A stretch of DNA of 64,000 bases from Ypsolopha sequella (GCA_934047225.1 OW204011.1:14086339-14150338), one strand, 5' to 3'. Counted from the stretch's first letter, positions 9,948 through 21,067 are shown. Translations and numbers: made by a program. The notes: generated by a model not told the origin, from the letters alone.

Positions 9948-10673
9948 CTCGCCGCAATGAACCGGGAAATTTATAAATAAAATTATTTAGCAAACACCCT
10001 GACAAGGCACAAATACAGAAGCACTGCTCAATAGATACCCTACCTATAAATAGAAGTTAATTAGCAAATTTAATTCCCAATCACAAATGTATGTACTGTC
10101 CCGGTAATACAAAACAAACAAATAGGTTCCTACCTAATTCTAGAATTTAATTATCAAACGTAATTCCCAATTACAATATATATTGTACCAATAATACAAA
10201 ACAAACAAATAGGTTCCTACCTATTACAAAATTACCACATTTAAATTATATTTGGTGTATACAATACACACAAACCCGAATGCACATTCCACTATGCACT
10301 TGTATACATACTTGTAAGTACATACATTCAAGCCAAGATAACAGTATATTAGCTAACAAGTTGATTTCCAAATCTATAATATAAACCGTTATATGATTAT
10401 GTTATTGTAGTACAAGAACACTTGATATGTACTAAACTATCAAATTATATTGATATTACTAAACCACATCAATGTGGTACCCTCCGGTAATCAATTATCT
10501 ACTCAAATCACTAAACAATCCAATGTAATTGCTACATCAATAACATGTACATTACAACCATGTAAATAGCCTAGCTATGTTAACAGTTCAATTCCACTGG
10601 GGCCGCCCAGTTCCGCTGTTTAAATGTATACAAACCAAAAGGTGGGATTAACCACGATCATGCTACCAGAAAT
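9948..10673 (-). mobile_element. BEL/Pao 5' untranslated leader with candidate primer-binding site
   Basis: AT-rich sequence lies between the 5' LTR and gag, with two diverged copies of an AATAGGTTCCTACCTA-like block (10120-10140 and 10205-10225). Reading the minus strand from the LTR edge, TGGTAGCATGATCGTGG begins 4-5 bases inside, where a tRNA-complementary site should be. I cannot assign the tRNA. No coding frame is present. Confidence 0.55.
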
Positions 10674-11361
10674 TGTTACTTATAAAGTGGTAATGTTTCT
10701 GACTGGTGACGGGCATCGGCGTCACTGGTGCGAGGGTTCCATAACCACGCTCAGACACCACAAATTGTATGATAAAGGGCGATATTAGCAGCTGGAACAG
10801 GGGCCCATAAGCTGTCCCAGATTTATATTCTACAAATATCTTATATTCTACAAAATATAGTACAAAATGTCCTACCAGACAATTGCACTTGATGACGTCA
10901 TCATCTAGTCCTCGCACGAATTCCTTCCGCACGTGGACTCCAAGGCGTTCCGGTGTTGTGACACGTTGTTCACCTTCCACGAAGAATCTAAACACGACCC
11001 ACCTACCCCTGGATGCATCCAAACCCAGAAGAAATGGTAATTGACAAGTCCACTTGTTGGAAACCGCGTGTATTCAGGTTATGTCACACACACAGGAAAT
11101 ACACTAAAAATGGCCTTCACGCCAAAATATTGTCAGACCCTGACTCAATAATGTTTTTTACGATGTCCACATCAATTTCCCTTGTATTAAACCATTAATA
11201 TCCTTAAAAAAAGTGGTCGACCGCGACCCTTTCCCAAAATTCCGCCTTTTCGAGGTTTTTGACAGCTCCAAGAGAGAGAAGTGTTACCACACACAAAAAA
11301 CAACATCGTCGACCGAACACTCGACTGATGCGTTCTAAAAATATACATTTTATTCATAACA
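10674..11361 (-). repeat. BEL/Pao retrotransposon 5' LTR (688 bp)
   Basis: Direct repeat of 5894-6583 with the same TGTTA...TAACA ends, followed by the TGAT target duplication at 11362-11365. Because gag reads leftwards, this is the 5' LTR carrying the promoter. A strongly diverged solo copy of the same LTR family lies at about 13085-13682. Confidence 0.9.
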
Positions 11362-11365
11362 TGAT

Positions 11366-12140
11366 AATACTTTGAACAGTGCAGATCAATAATCTAAAGC
11401 TACTATAATAGGTATAAACGTATAAATAAGTATAAATATATATATATAAATATTTAAAGAGTAAAACTAAAACTAACTCTAACAGAATATTAAATTATGA
11501 CTTTAAACAATTAAGAATCTTACATTTAAAACTATGGAGACTAAACAAAAATATATCTAAATCAGCATCAATATTAGACAACCAATTTCAGGTCGTCATC
11601 ATACGCGATAATGGCTAGAATTCGCCTAGATTACTGTAGGATCGAGGCGTTACAAAGGGTTTACGATTTGATCGTCTGGTGGAAGAGCGAGGGACAGAAA
11701 AGTTAATCTGACTTAGTGGATCGGGTGAGTCCATTATATTGTTTAATAGTTTGTATAGTACCGTCATGTCTATTAATGTTCTACGATCCTCAAGAGAGAT
11801 CAATACAACTGCATCGATAGGGGCAAAGACGATCCTTATATGCAAGGAACTTAGTAAATTTTCGTTGCAATTCTATCAATTCTATCAATGTGAACTCTAT
11901 AAGAAGGACTCCTGACGGATGAAGCGTATTCTAGATGGCTTCGGATAAGTGCGTTAAAGAAACAAACCATAGTGTGAGAACGGGTAAAATCCTTACATGT
12001 TCTTTTAATGAAACCAAGAAGCCTAAGTGCTTTCTTAACTACAAAATTTATATGGTCTCTAAATGTTAGTTTGCTGTCTAAAAGGATACCTAGGTCACGT
12101 GCAACACTGACTTCCTGTAAGAAAGAATCTATGGCCAGAA
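11366..12140 (-). pseudogene. Jockey-type LINE ORF2 C-terminal remnant interrupted downstream by BEL/Pao
   Basis: On the minus strand the conserved run VARDLGILLDSKLTFRDHI (about 12110-12050) is followed by LLGFIKRTC, then ALIRSHLEYAS, then the frame at 11845-11615 with a PRSYSNLGEF end. This is the thumb/C-terminal part of a jockey-like reverse transcriptase. Frameshifts and the lack of the catalytic RT domain and endonuclease show a 5'-truncated copy. Its 3' tail is at 5728-5893, displaced by the nested BEL/Pao element. Confidence 0.7.
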
Positions 12141-12311
12141 AAGTTGTAGGTCTGTATTTTCATTTTACTAACGTATATTATTTAGTATGAAAATTTGTCG
12201 TACCAACATCAAAATAATTTATAATTTGATTAAAAACCTCATTCGGCCAAATGTTACCAGCCATGCCGCTAGAATTAACAACTGACGAAAAGTGAACTAG
12301 TCAATTATAAG

Positions 12312-12740
12312 TCTGGCAAATTCTGGCAATTATTATATAAATAAATAAATATATTTAATTTTAAACTTTTAATGTCTGTTCTTTTATTTTTAATGATATA
12401 TAATTTATACAATATAAGTGATAATATAAAAAATAATATAGTATTTTATTATGTTTGGTATACAATACAAACAGTTTGTTTGGCCTGACATCCAATAACT
12501 TTGCCTATCGGCGGACACATCTTTGAATTCGATACCGTGTGCGTTTTGTAATGTGCGAAATGACCTGTATACACATGTGGCTGCCAGTTATACTTATCTA
12601 TGGCCGGAAGCGTTGCCACGCGACTAAAGTTCCTACTACGTACGCGGCCCCGCCGCCCGCGCTCTTCTTTCCCAACCCCGCAATTTTTCGTCCCCCGTCG
12701 CCCGCGGACCATGGGACTGTCACGTACGAATTTGCCAGTC
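12312..12740. mobile_element. TIR-bearing non-autonomous element inside segment A
   Basis: CTGGCAAATTC near 12312 and GAATTTGCCAG at about 12728-12739 are inverted ends. Segment B has the flanking sequences GAACTAGTCAATAAG and TTAGAGCTC..GAGAGGTTCAC nearly adjacent at 28110-28160, so this stretch is an insertion specific to copy A. The interior includes a GC-rich part (12640-12715) read as an Arg-rich frame on the minus strand. I see no conserved domain in it. Confidence 0.6.
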
Positions 12741-12846
12741 TTATTTTCAGAATATTAGAGCTCGGGATAGGTTCACAAATCGTTAAATGTATGAAACATA
12801 TTAAAACAAAATGGTTTTGGAAAAAATTCAACAATAAAAAACTTAC

Positions 12847-12885
12847 CACGGCGCCGATGAGAATAGCGACTAACAGAGACTGCAT
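12847..12885 (-). CDS. First exon of an unrecognised small secreted protein, copy A (MQSLLVAILIGAV)
   Basis: The exon has 13 codons, is strongly hydrophobic and is typical of the beginning of a signal peptide. It ends at a consensus donor GTAAGT (12841-12846) in phase 0. The start is fixed by conservation: four copies in the window share TTGAAAGA-ATG-CAGTCTCTG. The promoter is listed separately. The downstream exon cannot be identified on this strand; the intron enters transposon sequence after about 100 bp. A frame also runs on through the donor to 12598 (95 residues), but it crosses an inserted element and is unlikely to be the product. I do not recognise the family. Confidence 0.6.
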
Positions 12886-12887
12886 TC

Positions 12888-13000
12888 TTTCAATTATTAC
12901 TTTTCACCCAAGTTTATAAAGTGAAGTACGCTATTGTAGTTCGTGCTGGCTTTTAAATACTGTTCAGACAATCGTCTTCAAATCTGTGTAAATATTGAAA
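12888..13000 (-). promoter_or_regulatory. Conserved core promoter and 5' leader, copy A
   Basis: Read on the minus strand: TATTTAAAAG, then CAGCACGAACTACAATAGCG, TACTTCACTTTATAAACTTGGG and a short A-rich leader to the ATG. The same order and spacing recur in copies B, C and D. TATTTAA about 75 bp before the ATG probably serves as TATA box, with initiation about 30 bp on near TTCACTT. The second TATAAA lies too close to the ATG to leave a leader. Confidence 0.55.
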
Positions 13001-13084
13001 AAAATACCTAGTGCATACTGCTGATTGCTGCATAATTATTAATTTCGTAAACAACATTTTAGGGTTATGTAGGTATTATAGGTT

Positions 13085-13682
13085 GATTGATAAAAGGCGA
13101 TATTAGCAGCTGGAACAGGGGCCCATAAGCTGTCCCAGATCTACGTCCATGTAGATTCAATCCGCTGATATGCTACAAAGGTAAATACAAAATTTCCTAC
13201 CAGAAAATTGCACTTGATGACGTCCTCAGCACGAATTCCTTCCGCTGCGGAGTCCAAAGTGTGCCGGTGTTGTGACACGTTGTTTACCTTCCACGAAGAA
13301 TCTAAACACAACCCACCTACACCTGGATGCATCCAAACCCAGAATAAATGGTAACCTGACAAAGTTCCGCTTTGTTGCAAACCGCATGTATGCAGGTTAT
13401 GTCACACACACACAGGAATTAAATTAACAGTGGCCTTCACGCCGAAATATTGTCAGACCCTGACTCAATAATGTTTTTTAAGATGTCCACATAAATTTTA
13501 TACGTATTAAACCATTAATATATTAAAAAATGTGATCGACCGCGACCCTTTTCCCCAAAAGTAGTCCTATCCGAGGTATTTGACAGCTCCAAGTGTGAGA
13601 AGTGTTACCACACACAAAAAACAAAATCGTCGACCGAACACTCGACTGATGCGTTCTAAAAATATACATTTTATTCATAACA
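13085..13682 (-). repeat. Solo LTR, diverged relative of the BEL/Pao LTR
   Basis: From GATAAAAGGCGATATTAGC onward it follows the BEL LTRs at 5894 and 10674 to the TTTATTCATAACA end, with substitutions and small deletions. The first 110 bp of the LTR are missing. Flanking TAGGTA on the left (13069-13074) and TAGGTA after 13682 look like the target duplication. Segment B at 28455-28475 has a matching empty site. Confidence 0.75.
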
Positions 13683-13885
13683 TAGGTAATGAAAATTAAA
13701 AACATTTTGCCTCTTCATAGGCATCATAATTACATCACTGAAATTAGCGTGGATGACCATAATAACAAAATAGATACTCGTATTAACAGCTAATATTCAC
13801 TTTGATTTTTGCGAGAAAATCTCTACGTCATCAGGCTCCGTGGGGTGCTCTGGCGCATGCAACACCCTCGCGAACTGCAAACAGC

Positions 13886-14129
13886 GTGACCCACGAAGCA
13901 ATAAGGAAGAGGAGTTGGTGCTAGAATGGAGCCATTTAACGATCCATTCGGCTATGACGACACTAAAGGGTGCGATTGCGATTGGTGGCATGTGCTCTGT
14001 GCGGTCTATGATTGGTGGATCGTCGGAGCCATCCTTCCCTCTGCTTTTCACCCCGCTCACAATTTTTCTTGGAGAAATTAATAATTGAACTTTCGACAAC
14101 TCCTCTTCCTTATTGCTTCGTGGCGTGAC
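13886..14129. repeat. 244-bp block bounded by 32-bp imperfect inverted repeats, copy in segment A
   Basis: GTGACCCACGAAGCAATAAGG (13886 on) is complemented by 14097-14128. The interior contains an ATTGGTGGCATGTGCTCTGTG core. Copies lie upstream of the first exon in segment B (28679-28925) and D (54998-55255). The short frame (LEWSH...TIFLGEINN) recurs in all three copies but with different frame breaks, so I treat it as non-coding. It may be an old MITE or part of the duplicated upstream region. Confidence 0.6.
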
Positions 14130-14702
14130 CTCAGCGTGCTTACTTTATTGCACAATAACAAGTTATGTCTGTACAGAGGCGAACATAATGCAATTTACGA
14201 GTAGCATTTTCTTCTATTTTCTTCTAGTTTAATTTTCTTCTAGTTAGCGTTGTGGAGGTTTATTTTACTAACAATAGGTAAAGCAGATTTCTTTTAAACC
14301 ATTTTATCTATCTTTTTGCGTACCGCTAAGATTATGTAAAACTAAACCAAATGGAAAAATTAAAACAAAATAACTGCATTAAGAGTTGCTGAAAAATAAC
14401 CAACTGAAAATGCTGTTCATGACTAATTGTGTATTTAATTTCAAACTCATGCTTTATAATAAATAAAAAAATATATATATGGTTTATTGGTTAACAAATG
14501 GTTTTAACAATATATGAGGTTGATTTCTCCTTTTGAGTGTAAAGACAATCGTGCCAGGAGAAAATCGCTCTCGCGTAGCAATTTCAGTATTTATACATTT
14601 TGTTAAATCTTTTACTTATGTGATACTTTTACAGCTATATTTAAGAAGTAACAATCATAGTTTAATTAAGTGTGTAGTGATGTATGAGAGGGTAAGAGGG
14701 TG

Positions 14703-14703
<1 letters not shown>

Positions 14704-14768
<65 letters not shown>
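14704..14768. repeat. (TG)n microsatellite
   Basis: An uninterrupted GT dinucleotide run of about 65 bp, followed by imperfect TGTGAGGG repeats to about 14835. The His/Thr-rich frame on the minus strand here is an artefact of the repeat. Confidence 0.95.
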
Positions 14769-14770
<2 letters not shown>

Positions 14771-14859
14771 AGGGTGTGTGTGAGGGTGTGTGAGGGTGTG
14801 AGAGAGAGGGTGAGAGAGGGAGGGTGTGTGTTTGTGTGGTCCTAAATGTGAGACGTTTT

Positions 14860-15055
14860 GTCCGTCTATAGACCCAAAAGTGAGGCGCCTGTCAAAGCGA
14901 GGCGGTCTCACATTTTTTCATGGATAATCTGACTTTATTTTCAAAATCTACGGCCTTTGATTGGTCAAAAACATACTTTTGACGACCAAATCAGAGACAT
15001 TGAAATTTTCGCCTCACTTTTGGTAACTTTGACAGGTGGTGTGTGTGTTTATAAA
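14860..15055. repeat. Short dispersed repeat with TGTGAGRCG words at both ends
   Basis: Blocks AATGTGAGACG, AAGTGAGGCGCCTGTCAAAG, GCGAGGCGGTCTCACATT and CGCCTCACTTTTGGTAACTTTGACAGG occur in both orientations. A related cluster with ACCGAGTCTC words lies at 17195-17410. It is probably a palindromic non-autonomous element. No coding potential. Confidence 0.45.
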
Positions 15056-15249
15056 AAAATCCCGAAATAGGTAGTACCAGAGGGTGCCCGCTAGGTGGCA
15101 TAAGAGTCACAAGAGTGTAAGTTCTGATCCTAATTCTGAGGCTGTTGTGTGAAATCGGTGTAAAAACGAAAGCGCCTCGGAATTTAAAACACGTCTATGT
15201 CTGTGTATCGAATATTTACACTCATTTGAAGATGCCGTTAAATAAGTGT

Positions 15250-15328
15250 ACAGATCGCGCTAAACTTCTAGTTGAATCGCCTCAAATTCAAAGTGGACTA
15301 GAAATTAAGCGCGGTCTGTATATTGCAT
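15250..15328. repeat. Small hairpin repeat (ACAGATCGCGC family), copy 1
   Basis: ACAGATCGCGCTAAACTTCTAGTT near 15250 is complemented, with small changes, by AACTAG...AAGCGCGGTCTGTA ending near 15328. Relatives: 16843-16915, 23484-23607 (longest, clean) and a half-copy at 25056-25080. Confidence 0.6.
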
Positions 15329-15642
15329 GACATTGCGTATTATTACTTGGTGTTACGGTTTGAATGATTGTTATTTAATTATATTATTTTTACTTAGTAT
15401 TTTGAACTCAGAAAATGTTCTTATTTTGATCTCAGAAAATGTTCTACTTTTCAAGTTGCTTATGGCTGAATAATATTTTTTTAAATAAATCTAAAAAGAA
15501 ACTATTGTTTCATACATTTTGGTCGAGTAGGTATGAAACGTTTCTATAGTGCAAATTTTTTTTTTCGCGGTTTGAGATTTAGTTCCATTGTAAAAGTTAT
15601 TAGCATAGACGAGTAATATTGCCAGTTTCCGGCTTTCACAAC

Positions 15643-16644
15643 ATCATCATCAATTATATATATAAAAAGAGAAGTCCTGACTGACTCACTCATTCACTGA
15701 CTCATCAACGCACAGCCCAAACCCTTGGACCTAGAAAGCTGAAATTTTGCAAAAAGCTTTTTTTTGTAATGTAAACAAGGAATTAGAAAGGATTTTTCGA
15801 AATTCCACCTCTAAGGGGGTGAAACGGGGGTCCAGAGTTTGTATGGGAAAACAATATTAGTTAGACTATTTCATTCGAGACATCACAGGAGTACTCCTAT
15901 CCATAAATAAGTAAACATGTGTTTCAGGTTTTTTCAGAATTAAACCCGTAAAAGGGGGAAATGGGGTAACAAAGTCTGAAAATCAACATTGGTATCGTTC
16001 GTATGGTTTATTTGGTCGCTGATTACAAAAACAACAATGATTTCTAAATCCAACGTAGTGAACGGGAAATACTATCATCCCCTATTGGGGTGTGATGGTG
16101 TTGAAATGTGTAAATATCAATTCGGGTGTCGTTTTAATGGTTTTTTTTGGACGTAAATTACGAAAATTGCATCGATTTTGACATTAAAATATAGTGGACA
16201 TGAAAATTCTTGAAAGTGTGTGTACCGGAGCAAATCGGGTGTAACAAACGAACAGACAGACAGCCATACAAGTGATCCTATTAGGATTCCATTTTTTCCT
16301 TTTCGCAATGATGATTAATAAGTCTCAGCGTCAGTCACTGAAAATAGCAGGAATTGATCTTAGGGGGGACTGCTTTTCGCACGGCCAGTTTTACGTAGCC
16401 TGCTCGAGAGTGAGCTCACCTAGCAGCCTGGTCGTGTTAACAGCTGAGGGCAAAACTTCTAATGTAGTATATAAAGAGGTACTTTAAGTATGAATTAAAA
16501 AAAAATAATAGGTAATAGGCCCCGCCAAAGAGACTTTACCTGGAGATCAAATAATTGTACCAAAAACACTTCAAACCAGATACGTTCTATAAAAAGTAGT
16601 ACACAAAAACTAAATCTGCGGGTGAAGCCGCCGGCAGAAGCTAG
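15643..16644 (+). mobile_element. Helitron remnant with canonical 3' end
   Basis: It starts near the ATCATCATCA.TTATATATATA run followed by the AGTCCTGACTGACTCA word common at lepidopteran Helitron starts. It ends CTGCGGGTGAAGCCGCCGGCAGAAG-CTAG (16617-16644): a GC-rich hairpin then CTAG followed by a T, as required for a Helitron terminus. A helicase fragment lies inside at 16308-16487. A related non-autonomous copy is at about 19775-20570. Confidence 0.75.
16308..16487 (+). pseudogene. Helitron helicase (PIF1-like) C-terminal fragment
   Basis: A 59-codon frame ending TAA at 16485-16487. The run MMINKSQRQSLKIAGIDLR then FSHGQFYVACSRVSSPSSL is the conserved C-terminal SF1 helicase block of Helitron Rep/Hel proteins (INKSQGQ..., with G changed to R here, and YVACSRV motif VI). 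Everything upstream (Rep nuclease and most of the helicase) is gone. The stop is 157 bp before the element's 3' end, which matches autonomous Helitron layout. Confidence 0.85.
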
Positions 16645-16842
16645 TATTTAATAAATTTAAAAAGAGAAACTAGTGCTATTTGCACCAAGCTGTTGAAACA
16701 TATTCCGAAAATAAAACATAAAATGAGAAACATACGTAATTGAAACACTTAAACATATCCTGAGAGCAAAAAACCTAGTTAAAATTTAATATTAATTCAA
16801 ACTGTAACACCAAGTTATATAACACAATGTTATACAACATAC

Positions 16843-16915
16843 AGATCGTGCCTAACTTTTAGGTTGCTCTAGATACGAGGCGATTCAACTAAAAGTTTGG
16901 TGCAATCTATACAAT
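16843..16915. repeat. ACAGATCG hairpin repeat, copy 2 (diverged)
   Basis: ACAGATCGTGCCTAACTTTTAGGTTG is partly complemented by AACTAAAAGTTTGGTGCAATCTAT. It is degraded compared with 23484-23607. Nothing else can be recognised in 16650-17180 except this repeat. Confidence 0.5.
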
Positions 16916-17746
16916 AATGCCCGATATAGCACAGTTTTTCCTGAATAAATTTCTGACATTTGCATAATATCATTTCATTTTTAATTTAGACATTATTAAT
17001 TGAAATGATTAACTTGATAAAGTGCTTTTTTAAAATAACTATTTATGTGATAAAAATAAATGAATGTTGAATCTTAAATAGCAACCAACTCCAAGAATAA
17101 AAAATATGCTCTGTGAACAAACTGGTGTGAATAATCGTTTCTTTTGGCATGTTGGAAAATAGTACACACTTAACATACAACCGTATCATAATTAAGAGAC
17201 GGCCTCATATTTATGCTTTTGACATTATCAAAACCGAGTCTCTTTACACACAACAATAGCTTAAAATGAAGCGGTCTCGATTTTGTGATTTTGGCAATAC
17301 CAAAACCGAGTCGTATTCACACACTCAAAACCGAGGTGGTTTACAAACACCGTATGTTTAAACACATAAATGTGAGGCGGAGTCTCGCAATTGTGCACGC
17401 CTCGGGTTTGGGTGTGTTAGCACTTTTACCTTTTCACTTATATCTTTCGTTGTAAACGTGGTAGACATACATGGAATAGACAGTTAGAGTAGTAGTAATG
17501 TATAAGTAGTAAAAAATATGCATAGATCACTGAGGTCTCGCTTTTGGGTACTACACCGGGTGTAATGTAATGTATTTTATCTTATTATAATACTTTATTT
17601 CTCAATATGAATAATAGTTTTTTTCTGTTTCCTCATAGCATAAACCTCACTTATTAGTGTTAATTGCCACATATCAAAATGTTTTTCAATTTTTAACTTC
17701 TAAACAAGACATACAAAGTTAAGTTATGCACTTTGTGCTAAGCGAC

Positions 17747-17800
17747 CAACGTTTAACCTTTAAGGTCATGCCTCTATAACCGTCGCGGGGAGTGTACCGC
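17747..17800 (+). pseudogene. Relic of the small-peptide terminal exon
   Basis: The sequence GGTCATGCCTCTATAACCGTCGCGGGGAGTGTA matches the end of the 31416-31508 exon (GATCATGACTCTGTAACCGTCACGGGGAGTGTA) with several differences, and the following AATAAATA..TTGA.GAATATTTATGGAG tract is also shared. The frame is broken by TAA after CTC. The next first exon starts about 360 bp downstream, the same order as at 31508-32179, so the units are head-to-tail. Confidence 0.6.
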
Positions 17801-18155
17801 AGACAAAAGGTATAAATAAATATTTATAAATATTAATGGAGGCGTGAATATTTATTTGTACAAAAATTTATATATTTATTTAATAAATGTAAAGTACAAT
17901 TTGTACAACTTGTTCAAATATTTTCAAGACGACAACGCCATTGAAACGTTTATAAGAGCAGGGGATCTAAAACGGCCGACTTGGGTGAATCGTAAAATGA
18001 TTTGAAAGTAGGATGGAGTCAGAGATTTTTCACGCGAGCAAAAGAGACGGCATTAGAACGGAATCATAATATGATTCATCCAAAGCGGCCTTTTTAGAGG
18101 ACCTGGTGCGGCTAATTAACATTTTGATTCAGTGAAGAAAGTAAACATTGAAAGA

Positions 18156-18191
18156 ATGCAGTCTCTAAAAGTAGCTCTTCTCATCGCCGTG
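18156..18191 (+). CDS. First exon of a small secreted protein (MQSLKVALLIAV), plus-strand subfamily
   Basis: Twelve codons followed by the donor GTAAGA at 18192, phase 0. The hydrophobic core LKVALLIAV is the start of a signal peptide. The ATG context (CATTGAAAGA-ATG-CAGTCTCT) equals that of the copies in segments A, B and D. The upstream GATTCAGTGAAGAAAG may be the initiator. No TATA box as clear as in segments A-D is visible. The only downstream phase-0 acceptor with matching exon type is at 31416, which would give a 13.2-kb intron packed with transposons and with segment B in antisense. A middle exon completing the signal peptide is possible and was not found. Family unknown. Confidence 0.6.
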
Positions 18192-18649
18192 GTAAGATTT
18201 TACTCAATATATAATTCCTTTGGCGAAAATAACTTCATAGTGCTTCCGTGTTACGGAGAATTCTAGTATCGGAGCACACATATTCGAATTTATTATTATG
18301 TGCTAATTTGTTAGTTTTACAGTCTAAGAAAGAAACTGTTAATGTGTCGGAAGCCTGCTTTGGGTATTATTAGTCCCAATTTTTTTTTTCTCTATTTTTG
18401 TATTTTACTAACCCTAGGATAGGCCTAATTAAGTTTTTTCTGTAATACTAACCATTTAAGTAAATAAATAAATAATATTTTATGCTTCAATCTTTTAAAA
18501 ATAATAAAATGCGTAAATATTATTTAGTTTTTAATATGCCGTAACATATTTTTGTTTGCGAATCTCTCCCTCTAGACATGAAAGGTTTAATAATAATATC
18601 AATTTATTTTAAAACAACAAAGGTTCACATTTGTTAGTAACACACAAAG

Positions 18650-18910
18650 GTTCTTATCCTATGTTAGTAATCCTATTTTATAATACTATGTTACATTATA
18701 GGTATCGGTACGTGACCAATACCTCAGCCAGGTGACGTATGATGGGCGAGTCGGGGCTGGCCCGCACCCTGCAGAGCAAGAGGCTGCTCTCTTCAGTACA
18801 ATAGCTAAATAATCATCAGTGCAGGCCTCCGCAACCATGCCTGATGCGCTGCAGAAACGGGACAACCCCACCAGCATCCTGAACCCTTCATGGTACTGGA
18901 CCAGTAATGC
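18650..18910 (-). pseudogene. LINE ORF2 C-terminal fragment (same family as 55791-57836)
   Basis: On the minus strand the frame contains RMLVGLSRFCSASGM, matching RMLMGLPRLCSASGM at the end of the LINE at 55791-56201 and at 28985-29345. The later part (CGPAPTRPSYV) matches the 29.3-kb copy better. It is severely 5'-truncated. Confidence 0.75.
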
Positions 18911-18984
18911 ACCAAGGGTTAAAATTTTATACGAAACATAACACGTATGTTATATTAACCAGAATGCAGAAGTGCCGCCTGTTT

Positions 18985-19620
18985 ATTTGGGTTGACAAGT
19001 TTATAATTACTCCGTTGTCCGTCCGTTCGTCCGAATGTCACAGCCTCATAACTTAAGCTCCATTAGATACGAGTATAAAGATAATTATTGATAAAACTTG
19101 AAATTTGGCCCTAAAATAGCGTTAACTCGCCTACATAAGACGGTGTTAAAAAAAATTACAAATTTGAAATTGTTCACAATATTTCCAATACAAAAGAGAA
19201 AATACAATGAAACAAAATACAATATGCATATCAAATTGTAGATATTACAGAACTGCTTGGAAATACATATATCTTTAATTTACCGAGAAATATTTGGAAA
19301 ACCACAAAAAAATCCCCCTTATCTCCGAAACTGGTGAATCGAAAAATAGGAAAAAAAAAAAACTATTATACGTCTCAACTGGCCAATTACAGGAAATCTA
19401 TAGCAATTTAAAAAAGATGGAAGAATGACATGAGAAATATACTTTTACTACTCGTATATTTATTTTAAAAAATTGGAAAAAAAATCATGGTGCTTACCTA
19501 TGTAAAGATAAAAGTAGTTGAGAAATACACAAAAGCAAAATGGCAAAATAAAATTTTTCATCCACGATACCATAGTAAAACCAGAACAGAGAGACGAGAC
19601 GAGTACGAGACTTAAATACC
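18985..19620 (-). repeat. GGAACCCT-type dispersed element, decayed copy (minus)
   Basis: It contains the CCGTTGTCCGTCCGTTCGTCCG, GCCTCATAACTT, CCACAAAAAAATCCCCCTTATCTCC and AACTGGCCAATTACAGGAAATCTATAG words in the same order as 61955-62795. It has no coding capacity. The family is treated as a lepidopteran non-autonomous repeat. Confidence 0.6.
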
Positions 19621-19774
19621 TACTGTTGCAGGGTTGTCCCTTCTTTTAGTTTCGTAGCTAATAAAAAATCAATACTTAAAATGTTTTGAAGCCGATTATG
19701 ACAAATGAGCTATCAATCGACGACGTAGTGAAACATCCAAACATTCATACCTACTACAAACAAACATACTTTCA

Positions 19775-20570
19775 TATCATCATCATCATCATCATATATA
19801 TAAAACGAAAAGTCCTGACTGATTCACTGACTCATTCACTGACTCATCAACGCACAGCCCAAACCCTTAGACCTAGAAAGCTGAAATTTTGCACAGAGCT
19901 TCCCTTTGTAATGTAAACAAGGAATAAGAAAGGATTTTTTGAAATTTCACCCCTAAGGGGGTGAAACGGGGGTCTAAAGTTGGTATGGGGAAACAAGATT
20001 AGTCAGACTATTTTATTCGAGGCTTCACAGGAGTACTCCTATCTATAAATAAGTAAACACGTGTTTCAGGTTTTTTCAGAATTCAACCCCTAAAAGGGGG
20101 AAATGGGGTGACAAAGTCTGAAAATCAACATGGGTATCGTTTGTATGGTTTATCGGGTCGCTGAAGACGAAAACAACAACGATTTTAAAATCCAACGTGG
20201 TGGACGTGAAAAAGGGCTTTTCAAGAATTCAACCCCTAAAAGGGAGAAATGGGGTGACCAAGTCTGAAAACCAACACGGGTATCGTTTGTATGGTTTATC
20301 GGGTCGCTGATTACTAAATGAACAACGATTTCTAAATCCAACGTAGTGGACTTGAAATACCATCATCCCCTGTTGGGGTGCAATGGAGTTGAAATGTGTA
20401 AATATCAATATGGGTGTCGTTTTTATGGTTTATTTGGATGTTAATTACGAAAATGGCATCGATTATGACATTTAATATAGTGGACATGAAAATTCTTGAA
20501 AGTATGTGTGCCAGAGCAAATCGGCTGTAACAGACGGACAGACAGACAGCCACACAAGTGATCCTATTTA
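19775..20570 (+). mobile_element. Non-autonomous Helitron-like copy
   Basis: From the ATCATCATCATCATATATATA run and AAGTCCTGACTGATTCACTGA it follows 15660-16280 (CAACGCACAGCCCAAACCCTT, AGGGGGTGAAACGGGGG, GAGTACTCCTAT blocks, ending ACAGACAGCC.CACAAGTGATCCTATT). One internal block (AATTCAACCCCTAAAAGGG...TATGGTTTATCGGGTCGCTG) is duplicated in tandem at about 20070-20310. No helicase frame or clear CTAG end is present. Confidence 0.6.
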
Positions 20571-21067
20571 TCTCTCTATATATCTACAATCTATCTATAT
20601 ATATCTATATGCTAGCAAAATATCTTTGGAACGGAAGGTGGTACAACTCTAGGGGTTGGACCACGGGGTGCCAAAAAAAGTTTTTTTTTTTTATGTCAAA
20701 ACTTTGACGGCCTGTATCTCCCAAACGGCTGGAGTTAGACCCATGTTCATGGTACAGTGGAGACCACATCAAGCTATACACTTACAGTACGACATTAGCC
20801 CCTACAGAGAAGAATATAAGATAGGTACAAAGTCCAATGTGTCTTACTTGATGCGGTCTCCACTGTACTCTAAGAAAAGGGCTCGGCGAGATCTAGACGA
20901 CGGTAAAGAAAACAAAGAAAAATTGCCAACATTTTGATCGGCCATATCTCCCGAACGGCTAATCGTAAGGAGTTCGGCTTTCAACTATAGTGATCGGTCA
21001 AGCTGGAGCTTCATGACCAAAAAAAAATTGAATTTGACAGGTCCAAAAAAGTATTCCGATTTGCATG

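Larger units (their letters stand above)
5330..14395 (-). repeat. Segmental duplication, copy A (minus orientation)
   Basis: After removing inserted elements (LINE with nested BEL/Pao, a 430-bp TIR element, a solo LTR), the sequence 5330-5731 + 12140-12310 + 12741-13075 + 13683-14395 is collinear with copies B (25275-29600) and D (54440-63995, plus strand). Read on the minus strand it contains an upstream inverted-repeat block, promoter, MQSL first exon, then intron sequence ending in the ATCACTAGCTGAG...GGAACACATGCAAGG block at 5420-5500. Confidence 0.8.

Noticed and set aside
5871..11022. Two nearly identical 119-123-residue minus-strand proteins (MDASRGRW...)
   Set aside because: They are the two LTRs of the BEL/Pao element read as protein; the solo LTR at 13085-13682 carries the same sequence with stops and frame changes.
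12598..12885. 95-residue frame starting at the copy A exon and reading through the donor
   Set aside because: The donor GTAAGT is conserved in all four copies while the read-through part enters an inserted TIR element found only in copy A; copies B-D have different sequence there.
14666..14911. His/Thr-rich 81-residue frame
   Set aside because: Product of the (TG)n microsatellite in antisense.
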